A DNA stretch of 5,970 nt. It comes from Apopatocola sp963628785. Lineage in GTDB: Bacteria; Bacillota; Clostridia; Oscillospirales; Oscillospiraceae. The translations under genes were made by a program, and so were the position numbers. The notes below the pieces were generated by a model. That model saw nothing but the letters and a program-made list of their open reading frames with translations. It was not told the DNA's origin and did not search any database. The stretch is taken from the NCBI GenBank assembly GCA_963628785.1, contig CAVGGQ010000102.1, positions 1 to 5,970 of the forward strand, given 5' to 3'. Numbering within the stretch: the first letter of the stretch is position 1; every line of letters begins with the position of its first letter. Shown here in pieces: positions 1 through 5,261 of the stretch.

Positions 1-52
1 AGCGGCCTCCTGAACCCCATTCAGGCGCGATACCAAACTTCGCCACACCCGG
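1..52 (-). tRNA. tRNA-Pro (anticodon GGG), cut by the left window edge
   Basis: Read on the minus strand from position 52, the sequence folds as the first 51-52 nucleotides of a tRNA. It has a 7-nt acceptor strand CCGGGTG (52-46), T8 and G9, a D-arm with stem GCGA/TCGC around AGTTTGGTA, and an anticodon arm CCTGA-ATGGGGT-TCAGG. T33 is followed by anticodon GGG (plus-strand 16-18) and G37, which decodes CCC as proline. The ATGGGGT loop is the one I recall for bacterial tRNA-Pro(GGG). The variable loop and the first T-stem bases reach position 1. The rest of the T-arm, the 3' acceptor strand and any encoded CCA lie outside the window, so acceptor pairing cannot be checked. It has its own promoter 12 nt upstream. 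Confidence 0.9.
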
Positions 53-70
53 TTATCTAACAGCTTAATT

Positions 71-99
71 ATTATATCACAGGGCTCAGAGAAATGCAA
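71..99 (-). promoter_or_regulatory. SigA-type extended -10 promoter of tRNA-Pro
   Basis: On the minus strand the -35 box is TTGCAT (99-94). A 17-nt spacer (93-77) ends in TGA and is followed by a perfect TATAAT -10 (76-71). The TG one base before the -10 makes it an extended -10 element. The expected start of transcription is near 63-65, about a dozen bases before the tRNA 5' end at 52, which is normal for a stable-RNA gene. The -35 lies only 16 bases past the stop codon of the carboxypeptidase gene, and I see no terminator hairpin between them. Confidence 0.85.
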
Positions 100-115
100 G
101 ACTTTTTTTAAATTT

Positions 116-997
116 TTACGAAGTTTCTGAATTGGAGGTATTGATGTCGCGGTAGAGGGAAACGAAGGTCTCAAAGCAGATGTCGTTTTCGGTAATGTAG
201 GTCGCAGCTTCCACGCCGACATAGCGGAAATGGAACGGCTCGTACATGACACCGGTGATCGGCTCCATGCCATCGGGGAAGCGGACGATAAACCCGAATT
301 CTTGGCAATGTTGGCTCATATACTGGTACATCGCCGTATTTTCGAGTGTGCGGTTCTTCGTCTGATAGTACACATCGGTGATGTCGCAGCAAAGGCCGGT
401 CTGATGCTCACTGCATCCGGCGGGCATGGTGATATAGTAGCCCTGACTGTCTTTACCGTCCGAAACGCCGTTATTCTGGCACACGCGGATGAAGTTGGCA
501 GCCTGGTCGGAGTAGCTTCGGTAGCCGGACGAGAGATATACCGACAGTCCCTGCGCGCGGGTATCTTCTGCCATGGCAGTGAGAGCCTCGGCGATGCGGC
601 TGTCGACGAGCTGACCTTCCACGGGCACGAGCTCGGGCGGCTCATACTCCTCAATGGAATTGTCCGCATTGGCGAGAATATACTCCCAGCTGTTGATGTC
701 GATATCCGGCGGCTCCGGCAGACCGAGCGCCGCAGCGCGTCCTGCCGGGGAGTCCGGGTCAGGCGTAGGCTCGGGCGTTTCCGTCGGCTCCGGTGTTGAA
801 GTCGCCTCAGGCGTAGTCTCAAAAGTGGGCTCGGGTGTGATTTCCGGTGTCGCTGTAGGAATAGGTGAAGCCATAGCTTCCTCCAAAGCAGCTGCATCAG
901 CCGCCTTGTCCGATTGATAGCGCATCACGAGAAGCACAGCGCACAGCAGCGCCAGAATTCCCATGATGATAAAGCCGATGAAATTTTTCGTTTTCAT
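116..997 (-). CDS. Membrane-anchored D-alanyl-D-alanine carboxypeptidase, M15B (VanY-like)
   Basis: Predicted zinc D,D-carboxypeptidase that removes the terminal D-Ala from peptidoglycan stem peptides outside the cell. The 293-residue protein begins with a short basic N-terminus and one hydrophobic segment (about 6-25), which is a signal anchor because no lipobox is visible. A Pro/Thr/Glu-rich linker with TPEP repeats (about 44-84) follows and probably spans the wall. The VanY catalytic domain occupies about 115-285. Family motifs are present: SGYRS (157-161), SEHQTG with zinc ligand H198 and D205 seven residues on, and EPFHFRYVG with catalytic E253 and third ligand H256. The start is supported by AGGAGG (1009-1004) 6 nt upstream. 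The gene follows the dehydrogenase by 27 nt, so they are probably co-transcribed. One oddity is the CC pair before D205, where small or aliphatic residues are usual. Without vanHAX or vanRS genes nearby, a housekeeping wall-trimming role is likelier than glycopeptide resistance. Confidence 0.93.
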   Translation of the reverse strand: MKTKNFIGFIIMGILALLCAVLLVMRYQSDKAADAAALEEAMASPIPTATPEITPEPTFETTPEATSTPEPTETPEPTPDPDSPAGRAAALGLPEPPDIDINSWEYILANADNSIEEYEPPELVPVEGQLVDSRIAEALTAMAEDTRAQGLSVYLSSGYRSYSDQAANFIRVCQNNGVSDGKDSQGYYITMPAGCSEHQTGLCCDITDVYYQTKNRTLENTAMYQYMSQHCQEFGFIVRFPDGMEPITGVMYEPFHFRYVGVEAATYITENDICFETFVSLYRDINTSNSETS

Positions 998-1024
998 GGA
1001 ATACCTCCTATGTGGATGACCACA

Positions 1025-1798
1025 TCAATCCAGATCCTGCTGCTTGAGCCATGTGTCCATGACCATGCTGTGAGGGAGCAGCTTTACGCCGATGGCCTGC
1101 ATGCGGGCTTTGAAGCCGCATTTGCTCATGTCCTTGCCTTTTTTCGCATCGCTCCACGCCTGCGCAACGATCTCTTCCAGTTTATACATGGCGACATATT
1201 TTTTTACGATCGGTTTTTCGCCGCTCACCACAGCGCGGTCAAAGAACTCGGTCTTTGTCCAGAACGGACACACGGCCATCACATGGATGCCGCGCGATTT
1301 CAGCTCCCGATTCAGTGCGCGGCTGTAGTGCAGCACGAGAGCCTTCGTTGCGCCGTAAACATTGATGTACGGGATCGGCTGAAATGCCGCAACGGACGCG
1401 ATGTTGATGATCTGACTTCCGGAGGTCATATACGGTACACTGAGCTGGCAGAGCGCCATGACTGCCTTGCAGTTGAGATCTACCATATTGAGATTCTCTT
1501 CGAGCGGCGTATCCATAACGGCGCGGAATTTTCCGAACCCGCTCGCGTTGATCAGCAGACCGATCTCCGCCTGCTCCTCGCGGAGAAGTGCGGCGTATGC
1601 CTCATACGACGCGCTGTCCGACAGATCCAGCGGCACAGCCCGCACGGGGAAAGCCGTGTGCGCCTTCAGCTCTTCCAGACGGTCGGCGCGCCGCGCGATT
1701 GTCCAAATCTCATCGTATGTGCCGAACTCCTGCACCGTTTCCGCAAAACGGCGTCCCATGCCGCTCGATGCGCCGGTAATGACCGCGATCCGTTTCAT
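1025..1798 (-). CDS. Short-chain dehydrogenase/reductase (SDR) family protein
   Basis: Cytoplasmic NAD(P)-dependent oxidoreductase of the classical SDR fold. Its substrate cannot be read from the sequence. The 257-residue length is typical of the family. The dinucleotide-binding motif TGASSGMG is at 8-15, the strand-4 motif is NASG at 84-87 (usually NNAG), the catalytic serine is S135 in NIAS, and the catalytic pair is Y148/K152 in YGATK. After strand 6 the usual PG is CPF (177-179), followed by TKTEFF. R36, R37 and R40 follow strand 2, a place where basic residues often favour NADP, but this is only suggestive. The ATG at 1798 is preceded by AAGGATGG about 8 nt upstream, which is a fair ribosome binding site. 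The gene lies 27 nt upstream of the carboxypeptidase gene on the same strand, suggesting one transcript. I see no convincing SigA promoter between the IS end and this start. Confidence 0.9.
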   Translation of the reverse strand: MKRIAVITGASSGMGRRFAETVQEFGTYDEIWTIARRADRLEELKAHTAFPVRAVPLDLSDSASYEAYAALLREEQAEIGLLINASGFGKFRAVMDTPLEENLNMVDLNCKAVMALCQLSVPYMTSGSQIINIASVAAFQPIPYINVYGATKALVLHYSRALNRELKSRGIHVMAVCPFWTKTEFFDRAVVSGEKPIVKKYVAMYKLEEIVAQAWSDAKKGKDMSKCGFKARMQAIGVKLLPHSMVMDTWLKQQDLD

Positions 1799-1830
1799 AA
1801 AATTACCATCCTTATCCCGTAATTTGCAAA

Positions 1831-1857
1831 TACCGGTCGGGGGAGAGCCGACCGGTA
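1831..1857 (-). terminator. Strong stem-loop between the IS and the SDR gene; possible terminator or leader hairpin
   Basis: A perfect 10-bp inverted repeat, TACCGGTCGG (1831-1840) and CCGACCGGTA (1848-1857), encloses a 7-nt loop. On the minus strand only a short ATTTG follows the stem, so the U-tract is weak for an intrinsic terminator, and on the plus strand there is none. It lies downstream of the murC-DUF975 unit if the IS is removed, and 33 bases before the SDR start. It could be the original terminator of that unit or a structured leader of the SDR message. The strand is assigned from the flanking genes. Confidence 0.5.
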
Positions 1858-1862
1858 TAAAG

Positions 1863-1884
1863 GCCGCACAATGTCGTCTGCGGC
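1863..1884. other. Smaller inverted repeat next to the strong stem-loop
   Basis: GCCGCA (1863-1868) and TGCGGC (1879-1884) form a 6-bp GC-rich stem with a 10-nt loop. It is 5 nt from the stronger hairpin and 16 nt from the target-site repeat of the IS. The T-rich tract at 1900-1906 on the plus strand starts 15 nt beyond the stem, which is too far for a standard terminator. It may be a chance repeat or part of the same 3' UTR structure. Confidence 0.25.
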
Positions 1885-1900
1885 GCTGCCTGAAATTTAT

Positions 1901-1908
1901 TTTTTTAT
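1901..1908. repeat. Candidate 8-bp target-site duplication, left copy
   Basis: TTTTTTAT here matches the copy at 2898-2905 exactly. Eight base pairs is the duplication length known for the IS1595 family. The sequence is low in complexity, so the exact borders could slip by a base or two. Confidence 0.6.
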
Positions 1909-1932
1909 GTGCTTATCGGCTTAATGCAGCTG
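1907..1932 (+). repeat. Left terminal inverted repeat of the IS
   Basis: The first 16 bases, ATGTGCTTATCGGCTT, are identical to the reverse complement of the right end. Over 26 bases, 23 match. The transposase stop codon (1921-1923) lies inside this repeat. The outermost one or two bases overlap the candidate target duplication. Confidence 0.9.
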
Positions 1933-2790
1933 GGCACAAGATGCAGCGACGGCTCTTGCCAGGCGCATGAAGATCTGATCGCCGGTTTTTCTGCGATTGA
2001 AGCGGAAGCAGAACTCATCCAGGTACGCCTGAAGCTGTGTACAGCGGCCGTGGTAAGTTCCCAGCAGGAACGCTTTCAGGTTGCTGATGGCTTTGTGCAG
2101 CCAATGCAGGTCGCCAGGTTCATACTTTTTCGCGTCCAGCGCAACGCCAGACAGGTTCTTATAGCTTCTGTAGCCATCGCATTCGATTTTTGCACCTGTC
2201 GCAACAGTTTTGCCGACGACTTGCTGAAGTGTTTTGCTCGTGACGTCTTCCACGACCTGCATCCGCGTGAACAGCGCAGACCCGTTTTCTGTTTTTGACA
2301 GCGCCACCACGATCTTCGCCTTGTCCGTCCCGCGACCACGTTTGCCATTGTGCGTTGCTCCGCCCACGTAGCCGTCGTCCATCTCAACGATGCCGGAAAG
2401 TGCGTATTTCTCGTCTCTTTGAGCCATCGCGCGGCGAATTCTGTGCAAAAGATACCATGCTGACTCATAGCAGATGCCCAGCGTACGGCTCAGCTGAACG
2501 GCGGAAATGCCGCGCTTGTCCGTGGCACACAGATAGATCGCCCAGAACCAGACTGTCAGCGGCAGATGCGTGCGGTGCATAACGGTTCCTGCGGTGACGG
2601 AGGTCTGGTGTCGGCAGGCGCGGCACTGGAACGTGTTTCGCCCGCGAACCGGATAATATTCCGTACAGCCGCATTTCGGGCAGGCGAAGCCGTTTGGAAA
2701 CCGAAGCCGGAATAATTCTGCCCGGCAGCTCTCTTCCGTGCTGAAACGAGTGCGAAATTCTTCAAACGTGATGCTCTCTGCTCGCGCCAT
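1921..2790 (-). CDS. IS1595 family (ISXO2-like) transposase
   Basis: DDE-type transposase that moves the surrounding element. The 289-residue protein starts with a helical segment and a zinc ribbon (C37-x2-C40 and C56-x2-C59), as in ISXO2-type transposases. A helix-turn-helix-like segment follows at about 93-120. The catalytic domain carries EMDDGYVGG (136-144) with the first aspartate probably D138, ECDGYRSY (203-210) with D205, and the family block LHKAISNLKAFLLGTYHG (231-248). In that block the third metal-binding position appears to be N237, matching the DDN variant of the family rather than a glutamate. The ATG at 2790 has AGGAGG (2804-2799) 8 nt upstream. The frame is complete and the family length is about normal, so the enzyme may be functional. 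The 3' end overlaps the left inverted repeat. Confidence 0.95.
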   Translation of the reverse strand: MARAESITFEEFRTRFSTEESCRAELFRLRFPNGFACPKCGCTEYYPVRGRNTFQCRACRHQTSVTAGTVMHRTHLPLTVWFWAIYLCATDKRGISAVQLSRTLGICYESAWYLLHRIRRAMAQRDEKYALSGIVEMDDGYVGGATHNGKRGRGTDKAKIVVALSKTENGSALFTRMQVVEDVTSKTLQQVVGKTVATGAKIECDGYRSYKNLSGVALDAKKYEPGDLHWLHKAISNLKAFLLGTYHGRCTQLQAYLDEFCFRFNRRKTGDQIFMRLARAVAASCAQLH

Positions 2791-2819
2791 GCCAATGACC
2801 TCCTGCGTTTTCTGAGATC

Positions 2820-2828
2820 ATTGTAGCA
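2820..2828 (-). promoter_or_regulatory. Possible extended -10 promoter of the transposase
   Basis: On the minus strand TGC (2828-2826) is directly followed by TACAAT (2825-2820), an extended -10 form, about 30 nt before the transposase start codon. No recognisable -35 lies 17 nt further upstream. This is a weak call based on one box. Confidence 0.35.
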
Positions 2829-2872
2829 TTTTCGCTGTCCTATATTTCGGACTTTTACATCTATTTTTCGTT

Positions 2873-2898
2873 CAGTTGCTTGAAGCCGATAAGCACAT
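2873..2898 (-). repeat. Right terminal inverted repeat of the IS
   Basis: Read on the minus strand from 2898 inward, it begins ATGTGCTTATCGGCTT, the same as the left end, then differs at 3 of the next 10 bases. It lies just outside the stop codon of the DUF975 gene. Confidence 0.9.
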
Positions 2899-2905
2899 TT
2901 TTTAT
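2898..2905. repeat. Candidate 8-bp target-site duplication, right copy
   Basis: TTTTTTAT, identical to the copy at 1901-1908. It contains the stop codon (2904-2902 on the minus strand) of the DUF975 gene, so target duplication would leave the gene's end unchanged. Confidence 0.6.
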
Positions 2906-3660
2906 TTGTTGTCCGGAAAATAACCGCCGTTATTTTCGGGATCATCGCTGCCGCCTGCATCCGACGGAGACTCCTGTGAAACGGTCTGTCCGCCGCAGAG
3001 ATCCTGATAGAAAACAGCCTCGGCAAGCGAAACGAACGGCTTCACGAATACGGAGACGCCGGGGAAGAGTGTGAGCAATATCCAGAAGATAAAGCTCAGG
3101 TGGAGCCGGAAAAGAGCCCATTTATGCCCGCGCATCATGAGGCGGCTCTCGCGCATACAGCGGATCGACGACCAGTCGGGGTGGTCCATGAGGATCTTGG
3201 GCGCCATGCTGTAGCAGTAAGTCAGAACGAAGCCGGGCACGATCAAGAGCATATACCCCACAATCAGAATGGCATCCGTAAAGATCGTAAGCACGATGGC
3301 GCGCCAGGCAATACCGAATCCGTCGAGAAGGCTTCCGAAACCGGAAGGCTGTGTGCGAACAGCGAGAAGGGTATATCCCGTATATCCGAAGGAGAGCAGA
3401 AGATTCAAGATCTGGAAAACGATCCAGAAAGCGGTGGGAATGAGAGACATATTGCTTGGATCAAAAACAAAAATGTTTGCAATATCTCCCTCCGAGAGCG
3501 CATACAGGTCGATAAGAAACGGGCTGCCGCCGATGATCTGCACAAGATAGCTTGTGATCCATCCGAAAGCGAGGAGCACGAGCGTGACAAGACAGGGATG
3601 CGGGCGCGTTGTTGCTAGGATCATGCGCGCGCGGAGCTTCGTCTGTTGATTCGCTGTCAT
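2902..3660 (-). CDS. DUF975 family integral membrane protein
   Basis: Membrane protein of unknown function, 252 residues. Hydrophobic stretches lie at about 22-44, 74-100, 117-150 (long enough for a pair or a re-entrant segment) and 183-210. The DUF975 signature is clear: a VPG turn (141-143), YSMAPKIL (150-157), then SRLMMRGHKW (172-181) leading into LSFIFW (188-193). The C-terminal tail (about 224-252) is polar, acidic and Gly/Ser/Asn-rich, and probably cytoplasmic. The ATG overlaps the murC stop codon in an ATGA arrangement, with GGGAAAGGA (3675-3667) 6 nt upstream, so its translation is probably coupled to murC. The stop codon abuts the IS, but the frame looks whole and ends naturally. 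No catalytic motif is visible. A link to wall synthesis is suggested only by the operon. Confidence 0.88.
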   Translation of the reverse strand: MTANQQTKLRARMILATTRPHPCLVTLVLLAFGWITSYLVQIIGGSPFLIDLYALSEGDIANIFVFDPSNMSLIPTAFWIVFQILNLLLSFGYTGYTLLAVRTQPSGFGSLLDGFGIAWRAIVLTIFTDAILIVGYMLLIVPGFVLTYCYSMAPKILMDHPDWSSIRCMRESRLMMRGHKWALFRLHLSFIFWILLTLFPGVSVFVKPFVSLAEAVFYQDLCGGQTVSQESPSDAGGSDDPENNGGYFPDNK

Positions 3661-5042
3661 GTTTTGTCCTTTCCCTCGGCAACCAGCCGTTCGCCGATTT
3701 TGTACACATCGCCTGCGCCGACCGTGAGGATAATATCTCCGGGAGACGCGACGGCGCGAAGCGACTTTTCGAGTTCCCCGTTGTCGGCGAAGAAAATACC
3801 GTTCGGAAGTTCCTTAGCAATGTCTGCGGAAGAAATTCCGATAGTGTTCTTTTCGCGTGCCGCAAAGATTTCCGCCAGATAGCAGACATCCGGGCGGCGG
3901 AGCTGCTTAACAAAGTCTCCGAACAGCGCCTGGGTACGGGAGTAGGTGTGCGGCTGAAAAACGACGATTGTGCGCCTGTAGCCAAGTGTCTGCACAGCAT
4001 CGAGCAGAGCCTTTAGCTCGCCCGGATGATGCGCGTAGTCATCGTAAACATCGGCGCCGTTGTATTTGCCCTTGAATTCAAATCGGCGGTTTGCACCGCG
4101 GAAGCCCGCGAGACCGTAGCGGATCGCGGCGGGGCTGCAGCCGAGGCAGATGGCCGCAGCTGAGGCAGCAAGCGCATTTTTCACGTTGTGTATGCCGGGC
4201 ACGCGAATGCTCACATGCGTGAAAATCTCATCGCAATACATAACATCAAACTCCGTCTCCGCGCCGTGCTGCACAATGTTCTCGCTGTACACATCCGCGC
4301 CCTTGTTCAGGCCGAACGTAAAAATGTCCCGGTTGAGAGGGGTAAGAGCGTCGATCGTGTTGGGATCCTCGGCATTCGCGATAATATAGCCGTTCTCGGG
4401 AACAAGAGAGGCAAACTTTCGGAACGATGCCTTTACATCCTCCAGATCCTTGAAGAAATCGAGGTGGTCGGCTTCGATATTCAGTATGACCGCAACGGTC
4501 GGAGAGAATGCATGGAAGGAGTTATAGTACTCGCACGCCTCCATAACGATGGTGTCGCCCGCACCGACACGGTGTCCCGCGTGGAGCAGAGGCAGAGTGC
4601 CGCCGATCATAACAGTCGGGTCGCGCTCAGCCGCCATGAGAATGTGTGTGCACATGGAGGTCGTTGTTGTCTTACCGTGCGTGCCGGAAATGCACAGGGA
4701 ATTGCGGTAGTCTTTCATAATCGCACCCCAGGCCTGCGTGCGTTCAAACACCGGAAGGCTGCGGCGGTGCGCTTCGACGATTTCCGGGTTCTCGTCGTGC
4801 ACAGCAGCCGTGCGCACGACGAATTCGGCGTCTGATGGAATGTTCTCCGCGCGATGCCCGATGGCCACGGGAATGCCGATGGAGCGAAGATGTGCGACAT
4901 TCGCGCCCTCGTTCATGTCCGAGCCCGTAATGACAAGGCCGGCTTCCGCCAGTACTTCCGCCAGCGGCGACATGGAAACGCCGCCCACACCGATCAGATG
5001 ACCTTTGCGCCCGGCCCAATAATATTCGGAAAAGGATGCCAT
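3657..5042 (-). CDS. murC: UDP-N-acetylmuramate--L-alanine ligase (MurC)
   Basis: Cytoplasmic ATP-dependent ligase that joins L-alanine to UDP-N-acetylmuramic acid, the first amino acid of the peptidoglycan stem peptide. Its 461 residues match the family length. The N-terminal Rossmann domain has HLIGVGGVSMS (15-25). The ATP-binding P-loop is SGTHGKTTTTSM (119-130) with K124. The central domain has EACEYYNSF (168-176), a form I associate with clostridial MurC, and NIEADHLD (188-195). The middle-to-C-terminal junction has HNVKNALAA (285-293), and the C-terminal domain has RRFEFKG (319-325), DDYAHHP (334-340) and PHTYSR (364-369). The DDYAHHP motif and the GVGGVSMS loop separate it from MurD, MurE and MurF. 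AAGGAG (5056-5051) lies 8 nt before the ATG. Transcription comes from a SigA promoter just upstream. It overlaps the DUF975 gene by 4 bp. Confidence 0.97.
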   Translation of the reverse strand: MASFSEYYWAGRKGHLIGVGGVSMSPLAEVLAEAGLVITGSDMNEGANVAHLRSIGIPVAIGHRAENIPSDAEFVVRTAAVHDENPEIVEAHRRSLPVFERTQAWGAIMKDYRNSLCISGTHGKTTTTSMCTHILMAAERDPTVMIGGTLPLLHAGHRVGAGDTIVMEACEYYNSFHAFSPTVAVILNIEADHLDFFKDLEDVKASFRKFASLVPENGYIIANAEDPNTIDALTPLNRDIFTFGLNKGADVYSENIVQHGAETEFDVMYCDEIFTHVSIRVPGIHNVKNALAASAAAICLGCSPAAIRYGLAGFRGANRRFEFKGKYNGADVYDDYAHHPGELKALLDAVQTLGYRRTIVVFQPHTYSRTQALFGDFVKQLRRPDVCYLAEIFAAREKNTIGISSADIAKELPNGIFFADNGELEKSLRAVASPGDIILTVGAGDVYKIGERLVAEGKDKT

Positions 5043-5066
5043 AGCATACGCTCCTTAGATTCTTAA

Positions 5067-5086
5067 TATACTGAAAATACAGTATA
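5067..5086. promoter_or_regulatory. Operator-like inverted repeat over the murC -10 box
   Basis: TATACTG (5067-5073) and CAGTATA (5080-5086) are perfect 7-bp arms separated by AAAATA. One arm contains the -10 box of the murC promoter, and the repeat covers the predicted start of transcription, which is the classic place for a repressor. Spacing and sequence do not match the LexA boxes I know (Bacillus or E. coli type). A short A/T-rich palindrome can also arise by chance around a TATACT box, so the regulator and the role are unknown. Confidence 0.45.
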
Positions 5087-5109
5087 CATCATCTCTTATC
5101 AAAATTCAA
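5081..5109 (-). promoter_or_regulatory. murC: SigA-type promoter of murC
   Basis: On the minus strand TTGAAT (5109-5104), a 17-nt spacer and TATACT (5086-5081) form a good vegetative promoter, with each box one or two bases from consensus. Predicted transcription starts near 5074, giving a leader of about 30 nt that contains the AAGGAG ribosome binding site. No other good promoter was seen between murC and the plus-strand gene. Confidence 0.75.
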
Positions 5110-5261
5110 GAGAAAAGCGTAAGGGCGACACTGCCTGCAGCACACGGTCGAAAAATTTTCTGAAATTGTAGAATGAGTCCGTTTTATCGTACCGGAAACA
5201 TCTTAAAATAAACTCGCAAAGGAAAGGAAACTATCGGATGATTCGGAAAGGACGGTAAAAT

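Larger units (their letters stand above)
1907..2898 (-). mobile_element. Complete IS1595 (ISXO2-like) insertion sequence, about 0.99 kb
   Basis: A single intact transposase gene is enclosed by 26-bp terminal inverted repeats (23 of 26 matching) and a candidate 8-bp direct repeat TTTTTTAT outside each end. If that repeat is the true target duplication, the element is 1909-2897 (989 bp). The repeats themselves can be drawn from 1907 to 2898. Intact ends and an open transposase frame suggest a recent, possibly still mobile, insertion. It sits in a T/A run at the very end of the DUF975 gene: the stop codon of that gene lies inside the duplicated target, so no codon was lost. The element is oriented with the host genes, and only the transposase is carried as cargo. 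Confidence 0.92.

Noticed and set aside
230..799. Plus-strand open frame (189 codons) opposite the carboxypeptidase gene
   Set aside because: It is antisense to a strongly supported M15B coding sequence and arises from GC-rich third positions and the repetitive TPEP linker.
757..866. Short tandem-like DNA repeats
   Set aside because: They encode the TPEP-rich linker of the carboxypeptidase and are degenerate at the DNA level, so they are explained by the protein's low-complexity region and not by a separate repeat element.
116..997. Glycopeptide resistance cluster suggested by a VanY-like protein
   Set aside because: No vanHAX ligase or dehydrogenase genes and no vanRS two-component genes are nearby. 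The adjacent SDR lacks the features of a VanH lactate dehydrogenase.
914..1822. Long plus-strand open frame (302 codons) opposite the SDR gene
   Set aside because: It lies antisense to a gene with clear SDR motifs, has no good ribosome binding site, and its translation shows no recognisable domain.
4188..4835. Plus-strand open frame (215 codons) inside murC
   Set aside because: It is entirely antisense to murC, which has all family motifs, and the predicted protein is rich in Arg/His as expected for a shadow frame.
5067..5086. LexA box over the murC promoter
   Set aside because: The arms resemble CTG/CAG but the gap is 6 bp rather than the longer spacing of the E. coli type, and the Bacillus-type GAAC/GTTC half-sites are absent.
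5181..5209. Possible plus-strand promoter for the SWIM gene, with TAAAAT at 5204-5209
   Set aside because: The -10 is five of six to consensus, but no acceptable -35 exists at 16-18 nt spacing, so it is not called. The gene's real promoter remains unidentified.
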